Shown in pieces: positions 44,934-52,767 of a stretch of 54,910 nucleotides of DNA; the stretch's first letter is position 1; each line of letters opens with the position of its first letter. The notes under the pieces were generated by a model that worked only from the letters and a program-made list of their open reading frames with translations, was not told the DNA's origin and did not search any database. Source of the stretch: Steroidobacteraceae bacterium (GTDB lineage: Bacteria > Pseudomonadota > Gammaproteobacteria > Steroidobacterales > Steroidobacteraceae); NCBI GenBank assembly GCA_025451375.1, contig JANWKL010000049.1, positions 1 through 54,910 of the forward strand. The letters are read 5' to 3'. The translations under genes were made by a program, and so were the position numbers.

Positions 44934-46181
44934 GTGAGCAAGCGCCGCGTCGTCGTAACGGGGCTCGGGCTGGTGTCGCCGGTCGGCAGCACCGTTCAGT
45001 CCGGATGGGATGCCGTCCTCAAGGGCGAGAGCGGCATTGCGCCGATCACGCGCTTTGACGTGTCAGCGTTTCCGGTGCGCTTCGGCGGCGCGGTCAAAGA
45101 CTTTGACGTCAGCCAGTACATCCCGCCCAAGGAAGCGCGCCGCATGGACGAGTTCATGCACTACGGCGTGGCCGCCGGCGTGCAGGCTGTCACCGATTCG
45201 GGGCTGGACTTCTCCAAGGCCGACGCCACGCGCTGCGGCGCGGTGTGCGGGGCGGGCATCGGCGGACTCGGGACCATCGAGGCGGAGTACGGCGATTATC
45301 TGAAGGCGAACAATCCGCGCAAGATCTCGCCGTTCTTCGTGCCCGCAACCATCATCAACATGATTGCCGGGCATCTGTCGATCCGCTACGGCCTCAAGGG
45401 CCCGAACCTCGGGATCGTCACGGCCTGCACCACTTCGACCCATGCCATCGGGCTCGGGATGCGCACCATTCAGTACGGGGATGCGGACGTGATTGTCGCC
45501 GGTGGCGGCGAGATGGCCACCACCCGCTGCGGCCTCGGCAGCTTTGGTCAGGCGAAGGCGCTGTCGACGCGCAATGATGCGCCGAGCGAGGCGAGTCGCC
45601 CCTGGGACAAGGACCGTGACGGCTTCGTGTTGAGCGACGGTGGCGGCGCCATGGTGCTCGAGGAACTGGAGCACGCACGCGCACGCGGCGCGCATATTCA
45701 CGCCGAACTCGTCGGCTTTGGGATGAGCGGGGATGCCTATCACATAACCGCACCGCCCGAGGACGGGGAGGGCGCGCGGCTCGCCATGGCGAACGCGTTG
45801 AGGGATGCGACGCTCAATCCCAGCGACGTGCACTACATCAACGCGCACGCCACCTCGACGCCGCTCGGCGACAAGGCCGAGACCGTCGCCATGAAGCGCG
45901 CCTTCGGGGATCACGCCAAGCGCGTTGCCGTGAGTTCCACCAAGTCGATGACCGGGCACCTGTTGGGCGCTGCCGGCGTGGTGGAGGCCATTTTCTCGGT
46001 GCTTGCCATCCGCGACGGCGTGGCGCCGCCGACCATCAATTACCGCACGCCCGACCCTGACTGCGACCTCGACTACGTGCCCAACACCGCGCGGCGCATG
46101 AAGATTGATGTCAGTCTTTCAAACTCCTTCGGCTTCGGCGGCACCAACGGCTCGCTGATCTTCCGCCGTTTCAGCGCCTAG
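44934..46181 (+). CDS. fabF: 3-oxoacyl-ACP synthase II FabF
   Basis: Elongating beta-ketoacyl-ACP synthase, 415 residues. It begins [17 protein letters not shown] after a GTG start. Active-site Cys in [12 protein letters not shown], the two histidines in [11 protein letters not shown] and [10 protein letters not shown], and the C-terminal [13 protein letters not shown] are intact. AGG lies six bases before the GTG; a tiny ATG-TCG-TGA frame overlaps the start. The reading frame is open far upstream across acpP without meaning. Confidence 0.95.
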   Translation: MSKRRVVVTGLGLVSPVGSTVQSGWDAVLKGESGIAPITRFDVSAFPVRFGGAVKDFDVSQYIPPKEARRMDEFMHYGVAAGVQAVTDSGLDFSKADATRCGAVCGAGIGGLGTIEAEYGDYLKANNPRKISPFFVPATIINMIAGHLSIRYGLKGPNLGIVTACTTSTHAIGLGMRTIQYGDADVIVAGGGEMATTRCGLGSFGQAKALSTRNDAPSEASRPWDKDRDGFVLSDGGGAMVLEELEHARARGAHIHAELVGFGMSGDAYHITAPPEDGEGARLAMANALRDATLNPSDVHYINAHATSTPLGDKAETVAMKRAFGDHAKRVAVSSTKSMTGHLLGAAGVVEAIFSVLAIRDGVAPPTINYRTPDPDCDLDYVPNTARRMKIDVSLSNSFGFGGTNGSLIFRRFSA

Positions 46182-46293
46182 CCCTTTCTCGCAAAGCAGG
46201 CCGATCGCCACGCGCGCACCTCTCGTTCGCGAGCTCGACATCCCGCCGCGACTGCTGCGGCAGATCGCGGCGCGGGCGCCCGAGCGCTATCCG

Positions 46294-47586
46294 TTGCTCC
46301 TCGAAAGCGTTGCCACCGGCGCTCTGGGTACGATGAGCGTGCTGTTTGCCGCGCCCCGTGCGGCGCTCATCCTGCACCGCGACGGGCGTCTTCAGGCGCA
46401 GGGGTTCACGGCCCACGGCGCAACTTTTCTTGAGGCGCTGGATGAGTGGTGGCGCCGCGAAGCGGCATCTGACGCGAGCGCGTCAAAAGCAGACGCATCC
46501 GGACCGCTGCGCTTTGCCGGGGCCTGGGCGCTGTACCTCGGGTATGAGCTCGCCGGCGAGATTGAGCCGCATCTTACCCTGCCGCAGACACCGCTCCCCT
46601 GGGCGGCCTTTGCGGTGCGTACCCGCGCTGCGCTGATCTACGATTTCACGCGCGCGCGGGCGCTGGCGGTCGCCGAGCATGACGCTGCGGATGCGCTCGA
46701 GGAGCTGCTGGCAGACGTGGCCGCCGCGCTTTCCACCGCGGTCAATCCCGCGCTGGTGCTTCACGGAGCTGCGCGCGAAGAAGACCCGCAGGCCTTCCTC
46801 ACCCGCGTGCACCGCGCCAAGGAATACATCCGCGCCGGGGACATCTACCAGGCCAACCTGTCGCGGCCGTGGGAGATCCGCATCAACGCTGATGCGGCCA
46901 GTGCCGTCTATGAGCGTCTGTGCGCGGCCAACCCGGCACCCTTCGCCGCCCTCGCGCAACGACAGGGAATTTCGATTTTGAGTTCCTCTCCGGAGCGGCT
47001 GGTGCGGGTCAGCGGGCGCAATGTCGACACGCGTCCCATCGCCGGAACGCGGCCCCGCAGCCGCACGCCCGGTGGAGATCCCGGCGAGATGAGCGCGCTC
47101 GCGGCCCACCCCAAGGAGCGCGCCGAGCACATCATGCTCATCGACCTTGAGCGCAATGACCTCGGCCGGGTATGCGAGGCGGGCACGGTGCGCGTGGATG
47201 AACTCATGACCATTGAGTCCTACACACACGTGCACCACATCACCTCCAACGTCAGCGGCCGGTTGCGCGCGGACGTAACGCCCATCGGGGCGTTACGCGC
47301 GGTGTTTCCAGGCGGAACCATTACCGGGTGTCCGAAGTTTCGTTGCATGCAGATCATCGCGGAACTGGAAGGGGTGGGGCGCGGCGCCTACACCGGCTCC
47401 CTCGGTTACCTCACTCGCGGCGGCGACCTTGATCTCAACATCCTCATCCGCACCATGACCTTGAATGGCGGGGAACTCACGTTTCGCGCTGGCGCGGGCA
47501 TCGTTGCCGACTCGGATCCCGAAGCTGAACTCGAGGAAACCCGCGCCAAGGCGCGCGGTCTGCTGGCGGCACTGGGGGGCGGCTAG
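46294..47586 (+). CDS. pabB: Aminodeoxychorismate synthase component I PabB
   Basis: Converts chorismate with ammonia to aminodeoxychorismate for folate. The chorismate-binding domain is complete: KEYIRAGDIYQANLSRPW, SSSPERLVRVSG, TRPIAGTRPR, HIMLIDLERNDLGRVCEAG, HHITSNVSGRL and FPGGTITGCPKFRCMQII. The coordinates begin at TTG 46294, the first normal start codon. But sense codons before it, giving VRELDIPPRLLRQIAARAPE, look like real PabB N-terminus, and no ATG, GTG or TTG exists upstream to 46159; an ATC at 46204 is the best guess for the true start. Product 430 residues as given, about 460 if extended. Confidence 0.9.
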   Translation: MLLESVATGALGTMSVLFAAPRAALILHRDGRLQAQGFTAHGATFLEALDEWWRREAASDASASKADASGPLRFAGAWALYLGYELAGEIEPHLTLPQTPLPWAAFAVRTRAALIYDFTRARALAVAEHDAADALEELLADVAAALSTAVNPALVLHGAAREEDPQAFLTRVHRAKEYIRAGDIYQANLSRPWEIRINADAASAVYERLCAANPAPFAALAQRQGISILSSSPERLVRVSGRNVDTRPIAGTRPRSRTPGGDPGEMSALAAHPKERAEHIMLIDLERNDLGRVCEAGTVRVDELMTIESYTHVHHITSNVSGRLRADVTPIGALRAVFPGGTITGCPKFRCMQIIAELEGVGRGAYTGSLGYLTRGGDLDLNILIRTMTLNGGELTFRAGAGIVADSDPEAELEETRAKARGLLAALGGG

Positions 47587-48438
47587 ATGCCGGCGCCGGA
47601 TGCCATTCTGGTGAATGGCCGCGCGCTCCGCGAAGTGTCGGCGCTGGATCGCGGCCTGCACTACGGCGACGGCCTGTTCGAGACTATCGCTTGCACGGCC
47701 GGCCATGCGCGGCTCCTCGAGCTGCATCTGGAGCGACTGGGCGAGGGCTGCCGCCGCCTTGGGATCGCCATTTCCGACACCGCCTTGCTGCGCGGTGAGG
47801 TCGCGGCGCTGGCCGCCCAGGCCCCGCGTGCGGTCGTGAAGCTGCTGCTCACCCGGGGAAACGCGCTGGCGCGAGGGTACGCTGTGAGCGGCGCGGAAAC
47901 GGCGAATCGCATTCTGCTCAGGTTTCCCTGGCCTGCAGAAGATCCACAACTCGCGAGGGAAGGGGTGCGGGTTCGGACTGCGACGACCTGCCTCGCAGAA
48001 AATCCCGCGCTCGCGGGAATCAAGCACTGCAATCGCCTGGAGCAGGTGCTGGCGCGGCGCGAATGGACCGATGCCACCATTGCTGACTCGCTCATGTACA
48101 CCAGCGGCGGGACCCTGGTTTCGGGCACCATGACCAATGTGTTCACCGTGCGAAACTCCCTGCTGCAGACGCCTCGGGTTGATCGCTGCGGTGTCGCAGG
48201 CGTCATGCGCCGCGCCGTACTGCAGGTGGCCGCGGCGACGGGCATCGCGGCGCAGGAATGCACGCTGCACGCCGCCGATGTCGAGAGCGCAGAGGAACTT
48301 TTTGTGACCAATGCCCTGATTGGCATACAGCCCGTGCGGGAGCTGGATGGCGCGTCGCGGGTGCCGGGACCGGTAACGCGCGCTCTGCAAGCGGGTCTGA
48401 GACGTTTATTCCATGAGGATGCGGCTCGTGGCGGTTAG
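47587..48438 (+). CDS. pabC: Aminodeoxychorismate lyase PabC
   Basis: Fold-type IV PLP lyase that releases pyruvate to give 4-aminobenzoate. The 283-residue product has RGLHYGDGLFETIA, the PLP lysine in LAGIKHCNRLEQVLAR and GTMTNVFTV. The ATG comes directly after the pabB stop, so the two folate genes are coupled. It leads into mltG-tmk-holB-pilZ, as in Pseudomonas, and overlaps mltG by up to 26 bp. Confidence 0.94.
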   Translation: MPAPDAILVNGRALREVSALDRGLHYGDGLFETIACTAGHARLLELHLERLGEGCRRLGIAISDTALLRGEVAALAAQAPRAVVKLLLTRGNALARGYAVSGAETANRILLRFPWPAEDPQLAREGVRVRTATTCLAENPALAGIKHCNRLEQVLARREWTDATIADSLMYTSGGTLVSGTMTNVFTVRNSLLQTPRVDRCGVAGVMRRAVLQVAAATGIAAQECTLHAADVESAEELFVTNALIGIQPVRELDGASRVPGPVTRALQAGLRRLFHEDAARGG

Positions 48439-49507
48439 TCCGGCAAGGGTGGCGCGCGGCCGCGTGCTCGGCGTCATGCTCGCGCTCCTGCTGTTGCTCG
48501 GCCTCGCGGCAACGGGCGGATATTTCTGGCTGCAGCGTGAATTCCAGGAGCCCGGTCCCGCCACATCACTGGTGCGCATTGAGGTCGTCCCGGGCGCGAG
48601 CGTGCGCGCGGTGCTCACCGAGCTTGAGAAGCTCGGCGCCGTGCGCAATTGCCGCGCGGCAATCTGGTATCTGCGGTTGCGCGGCGCTCACCCGCGCATG
48701 CAGTCGGGAGTGTACGAGGTTCCCGCCCGCGCCAGCCCTGCACAGATCGTTGCGCTGTTCGAGGAGGGCAAGGTCGTCCTCGACCAGATCACCGTGGTCG
48801 AAGGCGCGACGTTCGCGGAGTTCCTCGAAGCACTCGATCAGCACCCCCACGTTACCCACACGTTGAAGGGCAAGACGCCAGCGCAAATCATGAGCGCCCT
48901 CGGGCATCCGGATGTGAGCGCGGAAGGGGAGTTCTTTCCGGATACCTATCGTTTCGCCGCCAACACCACCGACGCGGTCATCCTGGAACTGGCTTACCAG
49001 GGCATGCAGCGCGTGCTCGGTGCGGCCTGGGCGGCCCGCGCGCCGGAGCTGCCCTTCGATACGCCTTACCAGGGACTGATTCTCGCCTCCATCGTGGAGA
49101 AGGAAGCCGCGCTGAAGGTTGAGCGTGCGCTCATCGCCGGTGTTTTCGTCAACCGGCTGCGCAAGGGCATGCGCCTGCAGTCCGACCCAACCGTGATCTA
49201 TGGACTCGGCGACCGGTACGACGGCTACGTCCATACACGCGATCTCACCACCGACACCCGCTACAACACCTACACGCGCGAGGGATTGCCGCCCACCCCG
49301 ATTGCGCTGCCCGGCCGCGAGTCGCTCATGGCGGCAATGCATCCGGCGACGACCGACGCCTTGTATTTCGTGGCGACCGGGCTCGGCGACGGCGCCCACC
49401 ATTTCTCCGCAACACTGGAAGAGCATAATGCTGCGGTGCAGACGTATCTTGCGCGGCTGCGCCACCCGCCGCAGCACAACCCACAGCCGACCGCCGGCCA
49501 GCCGTGA
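48413..49507 (+). CDS. mltG: Endolytic murein transglycosylase MltG
   Basis: Inner-membrane lytic transglycosylase that ends glycan strand growth. The 364-residue product has one N-terminal membrane helix (GVMLALLLLLGLAATGGYFW), a LysM-like region and the YceG catalytic domain with the Glu in LASIVEKEAALK and QSDPTVIYGLG, YNTYTREGLPPTPIALPG. Starts at 48413, 48419 (ATG) or 48428 (GTG, preceded by GAGG) are all possible; the longest is listed. It overlaps tmk by 4 bp. Confidence 0.92.
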   Translation: MRMRLVAVSPARVARGRVLGVMLALLLLLGLAATGGYFWLQREFQEPGPATSLVRIEVVPGASVRAVLTELEKLGAVRNCRAAIWYLRLRGAHPRMQSGVYEVPARASPAQIVALFEEGKVVLDQITVVEGATFAEFLEALDQHPHVTHTLKGKTPAQIMSALGHPDVSAEGEFFPDTYRFAANTTDAVILELAYQGMQRVLGAAWAARAPELPFDTPYQGLILASIVEKEAALKVERALIAGVFVNRLRKGMRLQSDPTVIYGLGDRYDGYVHTRDLTTDTRYNTYTREGLPPTPIALPGRESLMAAMHPATTDALYFVATGLGDGAHHFSATLEEHNAAVQTYLARLRHPPQHNPQPTAGQP

Positions 49508-50148
49508 ACCGCGGCCGATTCATTACCCTCGAGGGCATCGAGGGGGCTGGCAAGACGACCGCTGCGACGTTCGTGCTGCGCTGGTTGCGGGAGCAGGGCG
49601 TGGCGGCGCTTGCGACCCGCGAGCCGGGCGGCACGCCGCTCGCCGAGCGCATCCGGCAGATTGCACTCGAGCGTGGCGGGGAGGCGGTATCGCCGGTCAC
49701 GGAGACGCTGCTGATGTTCGCCGCTCGCGCCCTGCATGTGCAGAACGTGATTCTGCCGGCGCTCGCGCGCGGGGAATGGGTCATATGCGACCGGTTTACG
49801 GACGCGACCCGCGCCTACCAGGGCAGTGGACGGGGTGTCGATCCGCGGCTTCTCGATACCCTCGCCACGGCCGTGCACCCTGAACTGGAACCTGACTGCA
49901 CGCTGCTTTTTGATCTGCCCGCGGCGGCGGGGCTGGCGCGCGCCCGCGGGCGCTCAGGCTCGAACGCCGATCGCTTCGAGGCCGAGACGGTGAGCTTTTT
50001 CGAAAAGGCGCGGGCCGGCTATCTCGCGCTGGCGAAGGCAGAACCGAACCGGTTCCGCGTGGTGGATGCTTTGGCGCCGCTCGCCGAGGTCGAACGCGCG
50101 GTCAGCGCGGCCTTGAGCGGTCTGGTTCACAAGGAGACGGTTGCGTGA
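49504..50148 (+). CDS. tmk: Thymidylate kinase
   Basis: Phosphorylates dTMP to dTDP. The 214-residue product has the P-loop LEGIEGAGKTT, the TREPGGTPLAERIR segment and the DRX motif ICDRFTDATRAYQG, followed by a lid region with GRSGSNADRFEAE. GTG start, overlapping the mltG stop; its own stop overlaps holB. It is the standard neighbour of holB. Confidence 0.95.
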   Translation: MNRGRFITLEGIEGAGKTTAATFVLRWLREQGVAALATREPGGTPLAERIRQIALERGGEAVSPVTETLLMFAARALHVQNVILPALARGEWVICDRFTDATRAYQGSGRGVDPRLLDTLATAVHPELEPDCTLLFDLPAAAGLARARGRSGSNADRFEAETVSFFEKARAGYLALAKAEPNRFRVVDALAPLAEVERAVSAALSGLVHKETVA

Positions 50149-51149
50149 GCCAGCCTGCGGCTTTACCCACGCCGCGCTGGACGGCAACCCTCACGGCGGC
50201 GCTGTCGCAGGCCGCCAGCGCCGATCACCTGCCGCATGCACTCCTCATCCACGAAGCCCCGGGCGCAGGCGGGGAGTGGCTCGCAGCGTGGATCGCGCAG
50301 CTGGTGCTGTGCCAGGAGCGCGCCCGGGCGCCCTGCGGCCATTGCACCGCGTGCCGGCGGGTGGCCGCGCGGCAGCATCCGGATCTGAACTGGGTGAGCC
50401 TCGTCGACGAGTCACGCGAGATCAAGATCGACCAGGTCCGCGAGCTCGCGGCCGATCTTGCCCTCAAGAGCCACGGTGGCGGCTATAAGGTGGGGGTCAT
50501 CACGCCGGCCGACGCGCTCAATCGATTCGCTGCGAATGCGCTCCTGAAGACCCTTGAGGAACCACCGGGGACTACACTCCTGGTGTTGGTCGCAACGCAG
50601 CCGTCGCGTCTTCCAGCCACGATCCGCAGCCGCTGCCAGCGCCTGCGCATACGCGCGCCGCAGCGGGCCGAGAGCTTAAGCTGGCTGGCCGCGGCCAGGG
50701 GAGCGGGTGACTGGAATGCGGCGCTCGATGCCCTCGGTGAGGCGCCTATGCTGCTCATCCAGGGCGACGCCGAGGAGCTTGCCGAGATCGGTGCGGACAG
50801 CCGCCGCACGCTGGATGCGCTGGTTGCCGGCAGCGCGGATCCGGTGACCACGGCCGAGCGCTGGGCGCGTGCAGCGCCTGCGCTGCGCCTCTTGTGCTTT
50901 GAGAACTGGCTCACAGAACGCATTCGGAGGGCACAAGGCGGCGAACGCCAGTTAACAGAAGTGCGGAGCGCCCCCTACTTGTCAGCGGGCAATACGTTCT
51001 TGAATATACGCGAGCTCTTCGGGCTCATGGACGGGGTACGGGAAATGCGTGCAGCGATCGACGCACCCTTGAACAAGGGCCTCGCCCTTGAGGTTCTTTT
51101 CAGGCGGTTGACGGCCGCTCAGGCGGGCGCCCGCGAGGTTCAAGGATGA
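50145..51149 (+). CDS. holB: DNA polymerase III delta-prime subunit HolB
   Basis: Clamp-loader subunit of 334 residues. The degenerate P-loop EAPGAGGEW shows no Lys-Thr, as expected of delta-prime, which does not hydrolyse ATP. The zinc-type cysteines lie in LCQERARAPCGHCTACRR, then IDQVRELAADLALKSHGG and ANALLKTLEEPPGTTLLVLV with the SRC motif TIRSRCQRLRI. GTG start overlaps tmk; stop overlaps pilZ. The family is low in conservation at the C-terminus. Confidence 0.93.
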   Translation: MSQPAALPTPRWTATLTAALSQAASADHLPHALLIHEAPGAGGEWLAAWIAQLVLCQERARAPCGHCTACRRVAARQHPDLNWVSLVDESREIKIDQVRELAADLALKSHGGGYKVGVITPADALNRFAANALLKTLEEPPGTTLLVLVATQPSRLPATIRSRCQRLRIRAPQRAESLSWLAAARGAGDWNAALDALGEAPMLLIQGDAEELAEIGADSRRTLDALVAGSADPVTTAERWARAAPALRLLCFENWLTERIRRAQGGERQLTEVRSAPYLSAGNTFLNIRELFGLMDGVREMRAAIDAPLNKGLALEVLFRRLTAAQAGAREVQG

Positions 51150-51544
51150 ATGCACGGCCGGCCAGTGTGGGTGGGGACAGGAATTTGCGAACCGCTGCGA
51201 ACAAACCGGGTCTTCTGACCCTGACCATCAAGGACAAGAGCGCCTTGTACCTGGCCTATATGCCGTTCGTGAAGAACGGCGGCCTGTTCATTCCCACCAA
51301 CAGTAACTATCGCCTGGGAGATGAGGTGTTCATGCTCCTGAATCTCATGGGCGAGGACGAGAAGCTGCCGGTCGCGGGACGGGTCATCTGGGTGACGCCG
51401 AAAGGTGCGCAGGGCAACCAGGGCAAACGCACCGCCGGCATTGGCGTGCAGTTCAGCGAGCAGGATCGCGGCCAGACCCAGAAAAGAATCGAGACGTACC
51501 TGGCTGGCGCACTCTCAGGCGATAAGCCGACTCATACCATGTGA
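51146..51544 (+). CDS. pilZ: PilZ domain protein (type IV pilus PilZ)
   Basis: A 132-residue PilZ protein, in the same place as Pseudomonas and Xanthomonas pilZ behind holB. Core strands LLTLTIKDKSALYLAYMPFV, GGLFIPTNSNYRLGDEVFM and VAGRVIWVTPKGAQG are visible, and GIGVQFSEQD near the end. The RXXXR and (D/N)XSXXG c-di-GMP residues are missing, as in the pilus-type PilZ that acts by protein contacts. It ends the operon; the next gene is convergent. Confidence 0.9.
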   Translation: MNARPASVGGDRNLRTAANKPGLLTLTIKDKSALYLAYMPFVKNGGLFIPTNSNYRLGDEVFMLLNLMGEDEKLPVAGRVIWVTPKGAQGNQGKRTAGIGVQFSEQDRGQTQKRIETYLAGALSGDKPTHTM

Positions 51545-51572
51545 GATGCCGCCGAAGCCGGCGGCGGGGCGG

Positions 51573-52679
51573 TCAGGGTTTTTCCGCAGCCCCGTTACGC
51601 GTGAGCGGCAGACTGCCATTGCTCACCCCACCCTTGAGGACGAAGGCGTCGAAGCCGCGCTCCACCAGGATGTAGGCCGCGGCAGAGCTGCGCCGGCCGG
51701 TGTCGCAGTACACGACATAGGGCTTGGTGCGATCGAGCGTCGAGAGCTTGAGGCGGATCAGGTACAGGGGGACATTCAGCGCGCCCTCGATGGCGAGGTT
51801 CTGAAACTCACTCGGCAGACGCACGTCGAGCCAGCGCCCGCCGCCGGCCGTGATCTCGGTGGCGCGTTCCGGGGTTACCCACTGCAGCAGCGGCTCATTC
51901 ATCAATTCGCGGAAATCCTGCTTGTTCAGGCGCATCAGCACCCCGTCGGTCAGCATGGTGACGGTCGCGTTGCGCTTGGCTTCGGCGATCAGCGCCTCTT
52001 CGCCGAAGGTGTCGCCGACCCCGAGTTCCGCGAGCTTGATGCCCTCGCGGCTCATGGGAGTCTCGCGGGTCACCGTGCACTTGCCCTGAACAATGATGTA
52101 GAAGAAGTCACCTTCTTCACCCTGCTTGATCACCACCTCGCCGGCGCGGCACGGGAAGCGCTGCAGGCGCTGAAAAATCGCCTGGATGTTAGCCGGCGGG
52201 ATGCGGTGGAAGGCGTTGGTCTGCAGGAGCGTCGTCATCCAGTCTTCGGAGCCGGCGTTCTGCAGTTGCGCCTGCAATTCCTCGACTTCGTAACTGCCGG
52301 TCTGATCCCAGGTGATCATGACGTCCAGCAGGTCCGAATCGATTGCGAGGTAGCTGACTTCTTCGATCGCGCGCATGGTGCTGCGGCGCGGACTGTGGGG
52401 ATCCAGGGCGTTGCGCGCCTCGGGTGTGCCGCCGCGCAGCACCGTGACACTGCGGTCGATGCCGCTGACTTCCAGTGCGCCGCTCACCAGCCACAACGTG
52501 CGCTTGTCGGTGTCCCCTTGTGAAAACAGTGCCCGTCCTGCGGACAGGGTGCGCACGCTGACCTTGCGCACCAGCGCCGCCAGGTTTTCGCGTTTCATGC
52601 CATCCAGCGGCGCGAACGTCCGCAGCAGCTGCACTGAGGCAGCTTCCTGGCCGTCGGAGGTTTCTTGCGGCTGAGCCAT
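51573..52679 (-). CDS. Cyclic-nucleotide-binding-domain and rhodanese fusion protein
   Basis: A 368-residue soluble protein. An N-terminal cNMP-like domain (about 20-135; LLRTFAPLDGMKRENLAAL, LFSQGDTDKRTLWLVSGAL) looks degenerate; a second, more typical one follows (about 150-265; VVIKQGEEGDFFYIIVQG, LGVGDTFGEEALI). A rhodanese domain closes it (about 270-360) with the active cysteine in YCDTGRRS. There is no helix-turn-helix, so it is not a Crp-type DNA-binding regulator. The phosphate-cassette residues are only partly matched. Role unknown; a nucleotide- or redox-sensitive sulfurtransferase is possible. Confidence 0.82.
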   Translation of the reverse strand: MAQPQETSDGQEAASVQLLRTFAPLDGMKRENLAALVRKVSVRTLSAGRALFSQGDTDKRTLWLVSGALEVSGIDRSVTVLRGGTPEARNALDPHSPRRSTMRAIEEVSYLAIDSDLLDVMITWDQTGSYEVEELQAQLQNAGSEDWMTTLLQTNAFHRIPPANIQAIFQRLQRFPCRAGEVVIKQGEEGDFFYIIVQGKCTVTRETPMSREGIKLAELGVGDTFGEEALIAEAKRNATVTMLTDGVLMRLNKQDFRELMNEPLLQWVTPERATEITAGGGRWLDVRLPSEFQNLAIEGALNVPLYLIRLKLSTLDRTKPYVVYCDTGRRSSAAAYILVERGFDAFVLKGGVSNGSLPLTRNGAAEKP

Positions 52680-52767
52680 TGAATTCGTCAGGGTTTCTGC
52701 TGCACTGCGATATAACTTTGATGGTAGCACAGCGTCCGCGGTGCTCCCTGGACGCAGGTCACGCCGC

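Noticed and set aside
51548-51565. GCCGCC/GGCGGC stem between pilZ and the convergent cNMP/rhodanese gene
   Set aside because: The stem is short and the only T run lies 12 or more bases beyond, inside the next gene, so a terminator call is not supported.
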